Positions 1 to 12,037 of a stretch of DNA of 64,000 nt are shown here, piece by piece. The DNA comes from Pogostemon cablin (Eukaryota; Streptophyta; Magnoliopsida; Lamiales; Lamiaceae): assembly GCA_023678885.1 (NCBI GenBank), contig CM043013.1, positions 15,966,791 through 16,030,790 of the forward strand, given 5' to 3'. Under the pieces are notes generated by a model, which worked only from the letters and a program-made list of their open reading frames with translations, was not told the DNA's origin and did not search any database. The stretch's first letter is position 1, and each line of letters opens with the position of its first letter. Position numbers and translations under genes: made by a program.

Positions 1-534
1 TTTTAAGGTATCCATTTTATTATTTTTGGCATGTGTTTCAAAGGTATCCATTTTCCCTATTTAGTAAAAAAGTACACAACCAATCACTTCTCTCTAATAC
101 AACTACACATTTTACATATAATAATAATATTTTTTAATTCACATGTAAAAAGCAAATTGATATGTTAGAAATAAGTAAAAGTCAACCTATTAATTTTCCT
201 TCGAACATCCATTTTTCTAGGCTCCATGTTTTTTTTATTGAAAAGTTAACTACAACTAAGTATTTATAAATTAATGCATCATTTTAAAAGCACGGGATGT
301 TCTGTGACACATTAATGTGACATCTCCTATAACACCTATTTATAGAATGACACGTGTTGGGGTGTATAAATCCAATCCCTTACCCCAAGTGTTGACTGAT
401 TGACTTAGGGTATAGTTTCCATTCTTTTTGTTACGTGTTAGTGTCACAAGAGATTTCACACTAAAATGTAACAGAAGATCCAGACCCCATTTTAAACATT
501 AATTATCTCGATCCTCTCCCACACAATTAAAATA
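1..534. other. AT-rich intergenic with decayed MITE-like repeat
   Basis: No coding potential is visible. The first 190 bases carry two copies of a GGTATCCATTTT-like motif and a body (CTAATACAACTACACATTTTAC) very like the MITE at 32088-32313, so this is probably the right part of a related element cut by the window edge. The rest is AT-rich spacer. Confidence 0.45.
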
Positions 535-796
535 CTCCCTCTGTCCCCAAGATAGTGACATATTTTTTTTAGCATGAAGATTAAGGAGTATAATAATTTA
601 ATGTAAAGTAAAGTGAGAGAAATAATATTTAATGTGTAGTGGGTAGTTGTATTAGTGGTGAGTGTGATGTGTGTGGGCCCATGTAAATAAATAAATTATT
701 TTTGTGTGGGTTCCATGTTCTTAAAAAGAAAATATGTCAAATTTTGTGGGACAACGCAAAAAGGAAAGTGTTTCAATATCTTTGGGACGGAGGAAG
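535..796. mobile_element. Stowaway-like MITE (Tc1/mariner type), 262 bp
   Basis: The element begins CTCCCTCTGTCCCCAAGATAG and ends with the near-perfect reverse complement (CTTTGGGACGGAGGAAG). Both ends are flanked by TA (533-534 and 797-798), the target duplication of Tc1/mariner MITEs. It has no coding capacity. The CTCCCTCCGTCCC end is the classic plant Stowaway terminus. Confidence 0.85.
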
Positions 797-1126
797 TATT
801 TGAGTTGAAGAAAAAAATTGAAATTGTCTTCCACAAATGCTTACTGGATAAAAAGGGTAATACTTTTAATGAAATGTAATACACAATTAATGAAAATAAT
901 AATATTGCATTAAACTATTCATAAACAATTTATAATATAAATAAATGACAATATTTTTAAAAATTAATGATAATATCTTTAACAAAAATGAATTCTAATT
1001 AAAAATGTGTAAAATTCCCTAGGCGGTCTCATGAAATACTGCCCTAAAATAAATAAATAAATGAATAAAACTACAACTGAGCCAACATTTATCTTTGATA
1101 TGTGACGTTTATGTATAACATGTTAC

Positions 1127-1777
1127 TTGCACGTAAATTATGTGACCTCTCCCGGTAACAACTCTACTTACTTATGGAGAGTCCTCATTGCCATTAGGAA
1201 TACTGTACAGAATGAAACAGAAGGGGATGAAGGAGTAATTGGAATTATGGAGAAATGTAGTGAGAATGGGGTATTCAAAGCCAGACGTATGTATGACCAT
1301 CTACGGAGTAGATACACAGCGGACTCGAGCTTTGTCTACAAACAGGTTTGGCACAAGTGGATTGTGAGGAAGTACAGTTTCAGAATATGGTTGGTGCATA
1401 GGGATAGAGTGGCTACGAAGGACAGAATATGGTGCACAGGAGAAGACAAACGATGTGGTTTTTGCTTCGAACAGGAGACTACATCGCATCTTTTCTTTAA
1501 TTGCCCCTACACCACTCGCATTTGGGATGAGGTGAGAGGATGAATTGGATGGAGAAGACGAAGGCTAACCTCTGTCACAGACGCTTTCAGGAAGATTATC
1601 CAGGATACCAGAAACAACAAAAAGGCAAGAAGACTTCTTTTCATCACCTTTGCTACCATGATCTACCACATCTGGATGGAAAGGAATGCCCTTCATTTTG
1701 GCACGAGGATGCTGTCCCCGATTCACGCTGCAGATAGAATTAAAATTCAGATAGCATCTTTGTATATGAACTCTTGA
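1127..1777 (+). pseudogene. LINE remnant: C-terminal zf-RVT region
   Basis: The reading frame matches the zinc-binding domain found at the C terminus of plant L1-type reverse transcriptases (zf-RVT). A VW...W segment is followed by IWLVHRDRVATKDRIW, then C-x2-C (CGFC), then HLFFNCPY and IW. One in-frame TGA at 1541-1543 interrupts it, at a place where the family usually has Trp (TGG to TGA). The same frame resumes with a typical tail (IYHIWMERNALHFG) and stops at 1775-1777. No endonuclease or RT palm motifs lie upstream, so this is a 5'-truncated copy. No poly(A) tail is evident. An exapted stand-alone domain is possible but unlikely given the stop. Confidence 0.75.
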
Positions 1778-3108
1778 TGTATTTTATTTCACCTTAAGCA
1801 TTATGCTTAAGTAGGTTGGTTAGGTTAGTTTGATCTTGCATACGCATCGTACGTAAGTACTTGATGTAACCGTATTCAGTGAAATAACATTTACCAATTT
1901 CACTATGTGATGTATCTCATTTACCGATCATCAAAGCAGGGCATGAGGCCCCAAGTTCAATTCATTTTCCACTGCTGATGAATCAAGATAGCGCTTCTTA
2001 ATTTCTAAACACAACATTAACAGAAAGCATATTTGTGTTTTTTTTCTTTATGTAAAGTTGATAAATAAAAATTAGGATTCCACTTAATACACACCCCTTA
2101 TTATTAAATACACTCCCTATTTCTATATATTTTAAATATGTATTTTGTAAATATCTATATTATCCTTAACTTATTGAATACACACCCTACATATTTTAAA
2201 TTAATTTTTTTTTAATTGCATACTCACTAAAATATAAATATATAATAAATTAGCCATTAATGAAGATGGTGAATCTAGATTTCATGATTTGTGTCTTAAT
2301 AAGCGAGGATTGCTTCATAAATTATTAATTTATGATTAAATAGGGTTTTCAAATTTACAATTGAGATCGATCATCTTCTAGTACTATCGTTCATCAAAAT
2401 AATCCAAATAAAATTACGTTGAAATTTTGTTTTTGGAATTTAGAATTGAATCATGTAAAAAGAAAAATTCATTAAATCTTTGAATCTTGAATACATATTG
2501 ATATAGTCTCCACTCAAGCTTTTAACAAATATAGAATAATCAATCTTGCGCAAAGCCCCAAGAGATTCCTAAGCCCTAACCCCCTCCCCTCGTTTTATCA
2601 TCACTCGACTGAGTTCGTGCGGATTAGCCAGTATCATCACAGCGATATTAATGAAGTTTTAAATTTGGAATGGAGAAAAAACACTCTCAAAGAAAAGGAT
2701 AAATTAATTAAATATATTGTGTATAATTTTAATTTTAAAGGGTAATTTTGGAGTTTTAGTGGGGTGTGTTTACAATAAAATTAAGAAATAAAGATGAAAA
2801 AATGGTGTTTATTTAATAAAAGATGTGTATTTCAATAAAATAAAAAGGGGTCAAAAACTTATTGAGCTTTTGCAAGCCTTGAAAGTTGTATATCACGACA
2901 GATACTAAAATTCACCGGATTTCAAAAAGAGCTTAAACTTCTCTACCCATTAAAACATCTCTATTATTCAATATTCAATAGTACCTAGCAGAGGCATTTT
3001 GAATTCAACAACAGAAAAAAGTATCATCTAACCTCATAAATAGGTAGCTATAATGTCTTTAGAACATAGACTGTCTATGGAGTTACACGAGGTGCATTTT
3101 CTGATCAT
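1778..3108. other. Intergenic, with probable inverted-repeat element about 2080-2850
   Basis: No genes are seen. TAATACACACCCCTTATTAT near 2084 and its approximate inverse (GGGGTGTGTTTAC and GGTGTTTATTTAATAAAAG) near 2760-2850 look like ends of a non-autonomous DNA element of about 0.77 kb. The target duplication is not resolved. Positions 2990-3108 would be the 3' UTR of the TM9 gene. Confidence 0.4.
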
Positions 3109-6003
3109 CTATTGTATTTTGATCGAGGAGTATATCTTCCGAACAAACCAGAAGCAGGCGCAGAAGCCAATAGTCCCGGTTAAAATGAAAAATGCGTAAG
3201 CAATGAGTAGCATGTAACCGAAGTAAAGAAGAGCGGAGACCAGCTTTGTGATTTCTAGGTTGGTGCAGAAGTAGAAAATTGCATATAGAAAGAGATACAG
3301 TGCAGACGCTCCGGAGTGGAAGTAGGATCTCCACCACCATCGGTAATCTTCGTTACACAATTGAAAGTAGCATAATACGATGGTTATCTCTGCACAAGTG
3401 ACCAAAAGAATGACAAACACTAGGAATAGGAATCCAAAGATGTAGTAGAATTGGTTAAGCCACAGGGATGTGAGTATGAAGAAGAGCTCAACGAACACTG
3501 CGCCATATGGAAGGATTCCTCCAAATAAAACAGCAAAGAGTGGATGAATGTACCATGGCTGGGGAGGAATTGGCCTAGGAATTTTGTTTGTTCTGACAGG
3601 GTCCTCAGGTACACGGGTTTTGAATCCCAAGAAACAGCCTACGAAAACCAACGGCACAGATATACCCAACCACAAGGCAACGACAGAAATCATTGTTCCC
3701 AAGGGCACAGCCCCAGAAGATTTTTGCCCCCATATCAGAGCATTCAACATGAAAAAAACTATAAAAAGAACTGAAGGGAAGATAACAGCTGTTTTCAGGG
3801 ATACCTCTTTCCAATCTGTGCCTTTGAATACTTTGTAGAGGTAACCAGAAGCATAGCCGGCAATTAACCCCATAAAAACCCACAAGAAAACCATCACTGT
3901 CATCAATCCCCCTCTATTAGAAGGTGAAAGGAAACCAAGTAAAGCAAAAATCATTGTGACCAAAGTCATCCCGAAGACTTGCACTCCACTTCCAACGTAC
4001 ACACACAGTAAACGATACTTGGTAGGTCGTCTAAACACATCTCCATTCACTAGCTTCCACCCCGTCTCTTCCTGCACCTCATCTTGATCCAACTGATTGT
4101 ATTTCGCTATGTCTCTATAAAGGGTACGCATCATGATCATAGCAACCATTCCGGATAGGAAAAGGACAATCATCAAGGAATTAATAATAGAGAACCAATG
4201 AATCTGCTCATCATTCATAAGAAGGTATGTATCCCATCGATATGCCCATCTTATATCACTAGACTGCTAAAGGAGTGACTCTTAGCTGATTGAACAAGGA
4301 AGATTAAAAAATTACCAAAAATTTTAAATATTAAACAAACCTCAAAGGAAACATCGTACGTGAATACTATCTCTTTATCTTCATCAATTTCTTGAAGAAG
4401 TATGCCTGGTTGAAGTACCGTTTTGCTATTTGGCTTGCACGTTGATAACTCAGTGTTGTTCCCATTCCAGTTCTTGTAATGATGATTGATACTGCTTACC
4501 GTATTAAGTTACAAGTGACAAAAGTAAGAAAATAGTTTTGAGTAACTGAATATTGAGTATTTGTGAGCAAGAAAACTTCTTCATATATAATGAATAATTA
4601 AACTCTACATGAGTATATGCAATTCACAATAGTATCGTTTGATGATTTAGGTGCTTGTGCTTGCGCTTGCTTAAAGTCTAATAGCAAATATGCCTAGAAA
4701 ACATAACATATGAAGTTGAGGTATGAACAACGTGCAAGATGGAATAAAAAGATATAGATTAGAAACAGAATTCACCCCTCAGGAAGACATACAAAGAACA
4801 GACAAACTACAAACCTACCTTAGAGGAGTGACCTCAAAACCAACAACGCGAAATGTTCCAGCATCAGGATCAGGGTGGAACTTAACTTTGAAGTTCAGAT
4901 GGTTATAGATAAAATACTTTTGATCTTTGCTCTGATCCATAAAAGAACAACACAATCAAATACTAAATATAAAACGTTAACTTAAAGAAGACAATGATCA
5001 CGAGTCTATCTTACTCCAGCATATTTCCTTTTAATTCCAACTCCAAACCCACGCTCATAAAATTTCCTGTTAGTCCCATCCTTACTTTGCCAAAGAACTG
5101 CAACCGGAAGATTGTCCAGAATCCTATATGTAAAGAGTAATAGACTTGAACAACCATCCACCCTGCAAAATGGTGATAATAATCCCCAAAAAAAAGTCAA
5201 GATCTTACATATTGACCCGATAATCATCATCAATCTTCTTTCTGAAGTTCTTTGCAGATACAGCAGTAAGTTTCACCCGGCAAGCTACTTTACACGATTG
5301 TGGTTCTCTCATCATAAACTAGAGCACATATCAATGAAGTTAGAGTCGAACAAAGGGACAAAGCTATAATTAAGAAGAGTTTATCTCTCAATGGAACAAC
5401 ATACTCACACTATACACAGAATTTTCAATCCGATCTCCCCGAAGAACTTCTCCCAGATTTTCGGCTCTGTTTCTAATCGGTTGAGGTTTGCAATAACTTA
5501 GGAAGTAATAGTCATATGGAAGCTGTGTCATTGTTGAGGTAAGTTTATTCACTTTCACCTCAAGAGATTCACCCTGCTTACACGTACAGTGAAATACCAA
5601 TTAAATGATATCAACAGATTTCAGAAGGGACATTGGAGGAACATAAATCATGATAACCATCTCAATGAAATCTAAGCATATCTGCATATGTATCTCACTC
5701 AAATTATTGAACACGTTACATTGATTCTAAATCTCCTTTAAAAAAAATCCAAAATTCAAATTTCTTATTAACTGTAATCATCACCGAAATCAATCAGCCA
5801 ACATCGCAAAAAGACGAATCGTAAATTATACGATAGACAAGATTTAAATAAATCAAGAACACCATAAATGTACACGAAAAGTTTAAGAAAACCACCTTCT
5901 GAAAATCACGTGGAGCAACGCCTGGAAGATAAAATCCGATCACCGGCTCCGCTGCCAGTACCACCCACAAACTGATAATCATCTTCCACATAATTTCTTC
6001 CAT
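3109..6003 (-). CDS. TMN7: Transmembrane 9 superfamily (nonaspanin/EMP70) protein, 7 exons, 636 aa
   Basis: Exons, in gene order: 5896-6003, 5409-5573, 5209-5318, 5015-5123, 4819-4931, 4341-4491 and 3109-4263. All introns are GT-AG and the phases join without breaks (1,911 nt). Residues 1-22 are a signal peptide; the mature start GFYLPGVAPRDFQ is a family signature. The lumenal domain holds YDYYFLSYCKP, ENLGEVLRGDRIENS and DNLPVAVLW. The last exon carries WDTYLLMNDEQIHWFSI and nine membrane segments, including FALLGFLSPSNRGGL and WLNQFYYIFGF. Family members sit in Golgi/endosome membranes and act in protein sorting and ion homeostasis. Length and sequence closely resemble Arabidopsis TMN7 (641 aa, from memory). 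The start is the second ATG context (6001-6003) because it gives a clean signal peptide; an in-frame upstream ATG at 6055-6057 would add 18 residues. The protein ends KIQ instead of the usual K-x-D/E. It appears intact and functional. Confidence 0.95.
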
Positions 6004-6660
6004 TAGCGATCTATTGTAACTCACTATAACACTCAAAAAGAGAACACACCATGCCAATTAGGGAGTAGAGTGAAAAAAATCGTGACAAAATTGTAAGGAA
6101 ATCGTTGGAGCTATAAGCAGTAGGAGGAAGTAAAGCATGCGTTTGGGGAATACTTTTGGAGCCAATATAGCATGCATTGAATGCCATGATTACGACGTCG
6201 TAAACCCGCGCCAGATTTCAAGTTGAGGTTTGACTTCGTGGAGTAAACGGAGATTTTTCCTCTGGATTTGGGGAAACGCGCCTTTTCATTTCTCTGTGTA
6301 ACTTTTACGCTTTTTCACTTGCTCTACTTGCATTTTATGATTGGGAGAAATTTTAAAATACTCAAAATCCAAAGTTTTAAATTAATACCATCACTTTTTT
6401 TCTCTCCTACGAATAATAAATGTTTTGAACTTTAATACACATATTTCAATTATCTTGTCGGCTACCATAATGGTGGACTACATGGCTGTCAGTATGGCAT
6501 CCTTGTCGGTTTAAACTCATTTTAATTTAATTTTAACATTTTCATTTTCCTCAAAATAGACATAGTCCATTACGATCATATCAGGTCTAGCATGCTTCCG
6601 CACATTAATTAAACAACATTAATCTCGTAATTAACCTTCTTAAAACAGTATCAGTACTTT
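6004..6660. promoter_or_regulatory. Upstream region of the TM9 gene
   Basis: This noncoding stretch must hold the promoter and 5' UTR of the minus-strand TM9 gene. I see no convincing single TATA box. The 6061-6300 segment is somewhat less AT-rich than the flanks, as expected of a housekeeping promoter. Farther right is plain AT-rich spacer. Confidence 0.4.
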
Positions 6661-6860
6661 TTTTTACCGTCAATCCACCGGATATCCAGGAGGTTTTACA
6701 GCTGCTCCTCACAGCCAACCACTCGCCCCGCAGTGTGATGGTTCAATCCCGTTCCTTCAGCCAACTTCAGCACAACCCTAGTTCGTTTCCTGCACAGGGT
6801 GTACAAGATGCTGCTACTGTTTCTCGTCGGAAAGTATGGAGATTAAGGTTGCAGAATAAA
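6661..6860. other. Short coding-like segment of unknown origin
   Basis: Base composition rises sharply between poly-T spacer and the viral leader. One plus frame is open from about 6669 to 6913 (contains PAQGVQDAATVSRRKVWRL) but has no recognisable domain. It could be an exon scrap, a copia gag-pol spacer, or part of the pararetroviral leader region. I make no functional call. Confidence 0.25.
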
Positions 6861-7080
6861 ATGGAAGATTACATACTACGGGTAGTAGCCCAAGATTATT
6901 TATTTATGGAATAAAAATATTATTAGACACTCATACTACTTAAACAAGAGGAGAAAATTCCTCTAGCTACCTATGGTAGCTGAAATAGAAACACTCATAC
7001 AAGGAAAGAAACTAATACAATGTTTATTTGAGAGAAAACAGAGGGAAATGGTTGATGCCTTCTGCTTCCTCAAGCTCCTC

Positions 7081-7190
7081 TATTTATAGAGTTTCCTGGA
7101 CGTGAAATCCGGATTTCAGGCCCTCTTAACTTTCTATGACGTTATTCCTTATGTCATTATTCTTACGTCAGCGCTTATGTCATTCCCATT
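7081..7190 (-). promoter_or_regulatory. Pararetroviral (35S-like) promoter: as-1-type TGACG motifs and TATA box
   Basis: Read on the minus strand, TGACGTAAGA (7161-7170) is flanked by further ATGACATAAG and AACGTCAT motifs (about 7134-7185). A TATAAATA box follows at 7081-7088, about 45-100 bases downstream. This arrangement matches the as-1 element plus TATA of caulimovirus full-length-RNA promoters. It lies just after the last viral ORF, where that promoter sits in the circular genome. Transcription would start near 7050 and run toward 6860. Confidence 0.7.
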
Positions 7191-7593
7191 GGATTCCAAC
7201 TCTTAGCTGGCTGTCCCCCATCTCTTTATTGGATGCCCTTTATCCGGTCCATCCATCTCTTGGCCTCTTGCAAGGATCACATGGCTCCTTACCCTTTCTG
7301 AAAAGTCATCCGACTCTTGTTTTTTTGAAGAGTCATTTGTCTCCTTTGGTGTCTAAAGGGTCCTCCGGCTCTTGGATATTTTGAAGAGGTTTTACCCTCT
7401 TCTTTCCACATGTATCCTTTGATGGTGGAGGTTCAGCAATTCTTACTCTTCCTATGCCCAACCTTACTCCTTTTCCAAACTCTGATTCGGTCTGGGTAGA
7501 GCAGCTTGTGCATATTTTGTTTATCCATTGCTCAAAGTGGGCCATGTTACAGTATTTCTGATCGGTTTGTTTACTCACCGGTATCTTATTTTT
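7191..7593. other. Noncoding spacer between viral ORF and promoter
   Basis: Contains loosely repeated elements of the type AAGAGTCATTTGTCTCC, AAAAGTCATCCGACTC and GGTCCTCCGGCTCTTG, spaced about 45 bases apart. They resemble upstream-activator repeats of a pararetroviral promoter. No protein-coding signal was recognised. Confidence 0.35.
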
Positions 7594-8685
7594 CTAAAGA
7601 AGCTCTCGCTTGTCTTCGAAAGCCTTTTCAGCAAATATTGTCTTCTTTCCTGTTAAGGTGTTTAATAGAAAAGACCCATTTATAAACTTGTGTTTGAACT
7701 TGAATGGGAACTTCACCTGGTCCATTTCTTGAATGCAGGCATACATACCCCTCACTCTTCGCGTAAAGATTTGATCCTCAGAATAGGTAGAAACCAAGAC
7801 TGGTTCCTTTCTAGAAAACTTCTTTATTCTAGATGATGCGACATCGGGTCTTCTTAGCTTGATAAAGTGAAAGGCCTCATCATTGCCTTTCCCGACTGGT
7901 TCTGGAGCCGCACTAGTGAAGTAAAGCTCCAATACATCTCCTCTGGATAGAGTAATGTTGTTTTTCCATGTCTTCACAACTATTTTTCCTAGCCAGTCTG
8001 GCAGTTTTGAAAGTTCTTGGAAGCTTGGTGCAACAATATATATTGAAACTAACGCCCTAAAATCATACCACTGCTTTACATCACTCGGACTTGAGCCTTC
8101 TCTCATCCGAACTCAGGAAAATTCTCCTGATATATCTATCCGGCATTTCTCTGGACGGATTCCTTGTCTTGTATTTAATTTTTTCCAGCTAGCTTGGTAT
8201 TCCTGCCAATGAGAAAAATCAGATATGTTAATACCAGCCTTAGCGGTGCCCGTCATAGGTCTAAGACTGATCTCTTCCTCTTTAACCCCAGAGGTGCTGG
8301 GTTGACTCGATTACTCAAGATCTGACTCTAGAGCCTCGACTTTTCCTTGGACCGGTTCTTCCTTTGGAAGTTCCAATCCAGGACTTGTGATAAGGGTACT
8401 TGAATCCCTTACTCTGAGTTTAAAGCCACATTCTAGAATGCTCTCCTTTTGTTGATTGCTATCAACAGCCCGGAGAAGTGGGTCTCGTAGTGACTCGAAG
8501 AGGCTCGCATTATTGCGAATACAATCTCGTATGCGGTTGGATACTTTGGTCCGATCACTTTCTTGTAATTTTCTAGCACGACTTGCATTGAGTGCCAGAT
8601 TCTCGAATTCCCTTTTGAGCAACTCAAGGTTGTCCATTAGGTGCTTTGAAACGGTAAGGATGGAGACTATCTCAGCTCCTTCCAT
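7594..8685 (-). pseudogene. Pararetrovirus ORF after RNase H; transactivator/viroplasmin-like (tentative)
   Basis: A single frame from an ATG at 8683-8685 to 7594 (364 codons including interruptions) is broken by TAA at 8311-8313 and TGA at 8113-8115. Its position between RNase H and the 35S-like promoter is where caulimovirids encode the translation transactivator/inclusion-body protein. That is the main basis for the name; I do not see a decisive motif. The N-terminal third is highly charged and probably helical. The last third, following a WYDFR segment, contains mixed hydrophobic and basic stretches. Confidence 0.5.
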
Positions 8686-9060
8686 CTCTCGTCAGGAAAT
8701 CTGCCAAAATATTTTCAACAGATTTAATAATGATAATATTAAAATCATAATATTGACATTCTGCTTGCCATCTTAAAAGTTTAGCCTTTTCTGCTTTAGA
8801 TTCAATTTTATTTTTCAGAAAGGTTTTGATACTCGTATTATCAATTTTAAGGATAAATTTCTTCATGAGAAGAAATAGCTGCCATTTTTTGAATGCCTTC
8901 CGAACCGCAAAGAACTCATTTTCATTGATGTGTCATATCTTTGCCTCATTCTCCGCAAAGAGTTCGTTACAGTATCTGCATGGTACCTCTCCTTCCGGTG
9001 TGGACTTAGTTAGAACCACTGCCCACACTGGCATCTGTATATAGTACCAAATCATCCTTG
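8672..9060 (-). pseudogene. Pararetrovirus RNase H domain
   Basis: The minus frame carries a YTDAS start (first catalytic Asp), an ENEFFAVRKAF helix (catalytic Glu), DNTS and a terminal ADFLTR with its Asp. This is the normal order for caulimovirid RNase H. At least one stop and frame changes split the first half from the second. It lies directly downstream of the RT and belongs to the same viral polyprotein. Confidence 0.7.
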
Positions 9061-9169
9061 TCATTTGGAATGGCTAACTTCTGGAATAGTTTGCAAACCT
9101 CCTTTAGTTTTTTAACCATCTCTCGGTGTGATTCCTCCCATTGTTGACAACTCCCAAGAAGCTTTGGAG

Positions 9170-9895
9170 TTATTTCTTGTCCTTGAGATCTTCAGGAAAT
9201 CCCTGAACGTTTTCTACAATGTGTGGTTGTAGAATAATCCCGGACTCATCAATCTCTACTCCAAGAAACTCGATCTGCCTTGTTGCAATTACTGCTTTCT
9301 TTTCAGAAAGCACTAATCCCTCCTTGTGACATACTTCTGAAAAGACTTCTAGATGTGGCAAATGTTCTTTCATGTTCTTCGAGGCTATGAGGATGTCATC
9401 CATATAAACGAACATGAATAAGAAATAATCTTCGAAAAGATTATCCATCTTTTTTTGATATATCTGGGGTACGTTTGCCAAGCCCATATGCATGACATTC
9501 AAGATATAGTAGCCTTGTGGTGTGGAGAAGGCTGTGAACTTCTTGCTCCCTTCTTCCATCATAATCTGGTAGAACCCAGTTTTGTAATCAAACTTTGAGA
9601 ATACATTGGCATTCTTGATACAGTTGACCAAGTGTTCCCTACTTGGTATGTAGTATCCATCGAACTCCAAGATGTTGTTGATCCATTTGTAGTTGATTAC
9701 AAGCCTCGCCTTTCCTCTCTTGACTTCTCCATGATTTCGAACTAGAAATCCTGGACTGCTGTATGGAGATACTCCTGGTGATATCAACTTAAGGACTAGA
9801 GGTTCCTTAAGTATTAGTTGCATATATTTTCGATCCTCTTGGTTTATCAGGATAGGCTTGTATCTCACAAACTCATGCTCATTTCCTTCTTTCAC
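9170..9895 (-). pseudogene. Pararetrovirus reverse transcriptase domain
   Basis: A 241-codon open frame covers fingers and palm. Recognisable motifs in order are ARLVINYKWIN, FSKFDYKTGFYQI (first catalytic Asp), FSTPQGYY, and YMDD at 9395-9406 with both Asp intact, then FLGVEI. The caulimovirid type is favoured by NYK-WIN and by the FPEDLKDKK segment before the thumb. The frame stops at 9170, so the thumb connection to RNase H is broken. Most of the catalytic core is preserved, but the domain cannot be part of a complete polyprotein. Confidence 0.85.
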
Positions 9896-10378
9896 TTTGA
9901 GTGAGGCTTTGAGCTCATTTTTGTCCCACCAGGCTAGATGATCCTCGTTGAAGTTCCTTTGTATCTTCTTCTTGACGTCCTCAAAAGATGTTTGTTCTTT
10001 GATTGTGACGTCTTTGTAGATTTTCTCCCAAGCTTGTTTTGAGAAGGTGGATTGTATTTTCCTTTAGTTTCTCCATCTTCCATCCTCCTCTAGTCTCGGT
10101 TCTCATTTGAAGGACCACTTCGCCATATCTCCTTCGATCATTCATCTTCGGATGACTAAGTTTTCTTTCATTATCACCACGCTTGCTGCGAAATCTGATT
10201 GACATTTTTCTTTGAAATGTATTACGCAGTCTTGGTGTGATTATCTTATGTTCACAAAGAGTTGTGAAAATAAGCCTTCTTGTTGCATTTTCTTGGGTAA
10301 AACATTTGAATGTCTATAGAAAATTATTTCCTAACAGAATATCCACTCCGGTATCATGAAAATATATTGGTGAAGTCT
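9896..10378 (-). other. Decayed protease-RT linker
   Basis: The minus strand between the protease and RT remnants keeps short open stretches in different frames (for example 9981-10205) but no motif. I read it as frameshifted polyprotein linker. Confidence 0.4.
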
Positions 10379-10597
10379 TCACCTGGTACTATGGGTACGA
10401 TCCACTCCTCCGATCATGATTTTCGCTTGCTTGATTCCTCTTTTAAGGATTAGCACCCATGAGAAATCCTTTCCTAGTACAGTTGGCAAATCTTTGCCAG
10501 AGCCTTTAGGAAAGACTCCTTTTTTCACTGTGCAGATACTGGCTCTTGTATCAATATATGTCGTAAAATACTCTACACGGTGCTCCTTATATATCAT
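10379..10597 (-). pseudogene. Pararetrovirus aspartic protease remnant
   Basis: The open frame holds FTTYIDTRASIC, matching the retroviral-type protease active site (D-T/S-G-A) with the Gly replaced by Arg. A change at the catalytic loop Gly should abolish activity. Its place between movement protein and RT is normal for caulimovirids. Flanking sequence is frameshifted. Confidence 0.55.
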
Positions 10598-11040
10598 CCC
10601 GATGGTGATATATATCGAGAATGGCCTTGTGGTAATGGGTAGATCAGAGCTTGTAAAGAGCCTTTCTAGTGAACTTTATATCATTTTCCTTTGACCGTGA
10701 ATTCCATTCCATCTTGTAATCGTTCTCAAGGTTTGTGATCCTTGAGAAACTCCAATCCCAACACTAGCCGTTCTTGGAATCTTCCTGCAACTCCTTCTAT
10801 TATCAGCTCAAGATCACCAAGTTTGAGCTGTCCTTGGTGTCTCCCAGTTTGTTGGTTGTTGAAGATAATAGAACACATCGCAAGGAATAGAATTTTTCTT
10901 TTTAGTGATGTCGAATATTACTTCGACTCCTCTTCATCCTTCTGGGCATTTCAGTTCATCTTTGGTTGTGAACTTCTCTGGTTCCTGAATTACCTCCACT
11001 ATTGGTTTCTTTCCCCATCTCTCACTGATCATTCTATCTT

Positions 11041-11838
11041 CTAGGAAAGAAATCCTTCTTTGCTGGAATCTGAGGCTGTCTTACCTACTGGCTTGTCCTT
11101 GATTTGCAAATTCATATCGCGGATTGATGGTAACTCCATTATTTCTGGCCTAGTTGCGCATGCAACCCTTTCGAACACTTCTGGTATCTCAATATACTCC
11201 TTTATTTGGAATAAATTTGAATGAAGAGTGTTGGATAGAGCATATGAGATACTATTGGTGATAGAGTACGGTCGGTTCCCTTCTTTCATCAAATCCTTAT
11301 TCTTGAAATCTTGATGAAGGGTTAGTACTCTACTGAAATCTTTATCTGCCAGATTATAGGAAATCCTTGGGTAGATGTAAGATGCCACCTTGCCTGCATA
11401 CAGGTTCCTTGAGATTCCTCCCAGACATGTGTCTCTCGTATTCTTGATCCTCTTATCAAAGATCATAATATCGATTGGTATATCGATAGCTTCTTTAAAT
11501 ATTGCTTTGATTAGGATTCGAATAATCCCAATATGGATCCAAGACATAGTCTTAGCCACTTCTCTCTGAAGTTTACTGAGTTCCTTCTTGATTTCATAAA
11601 TAGGAACTAGCTGCATCTCAATCATATTTCTCGTGAGCTCCATGGGGATGACAATCTCTCCTTCGGTTACTTTGTATATGATGTGATGTTTCCTCTTTTT
11701 GAAGCTGAGAAATCGCTCAAATCTTCCTACGGTGAATCCATCATAAAGACTGAGTCTTGGATCCTCCTTCATGATTCTCATAAGAGCTTTATGAGAAATT
11801 GATGTCTGGAAAAAGAATCCAGACATATCTTCTTGCAT
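11041..11838 (-). pseudogene. Pararetrovirus 30K-superfamily movement protein region
   Basis: A 265-codon frame. Residues about 95-200 look like the 30K movement-protein core: the LQREVAKTMSWIHIGIIRI helix, the IPIDIMIFDKRI strand with the conserved Asp, then CLGGISRNLYAGKVASYI and Y-P-R-ISYNLADKDFS. These proteins enlarge plasmodesmata in live viruses. Here the frame ends at 11041 without reaching the protease, so it is a fossil fragment. Confidence 0.7.
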
Positions 11839-12037
11839 CTCCTGTATGAAGCTTTATTCTTCACTCCGACTCATCTTCGGAAGATTCATCTTGGCTGAAG
11901 AGTTATTTCTCATATATGCTCTCGTCTGAGGGTATATCTTCAAATTGATATACATGTATCAGATCTTGGAAGTAAATAGTTTTCTCTATTTCTGGAATTG
12001 TTTCGAACTGTCGTACTGCTCGCTTCTAGTTCTCCGG

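Noticed and set aside
3083..3883. Plus- and minus-strand open frames overlapping the last TM9 exon
   Set aside because: Shadows of the conserved TM9 coding frame; their translations lack any family resemblance.
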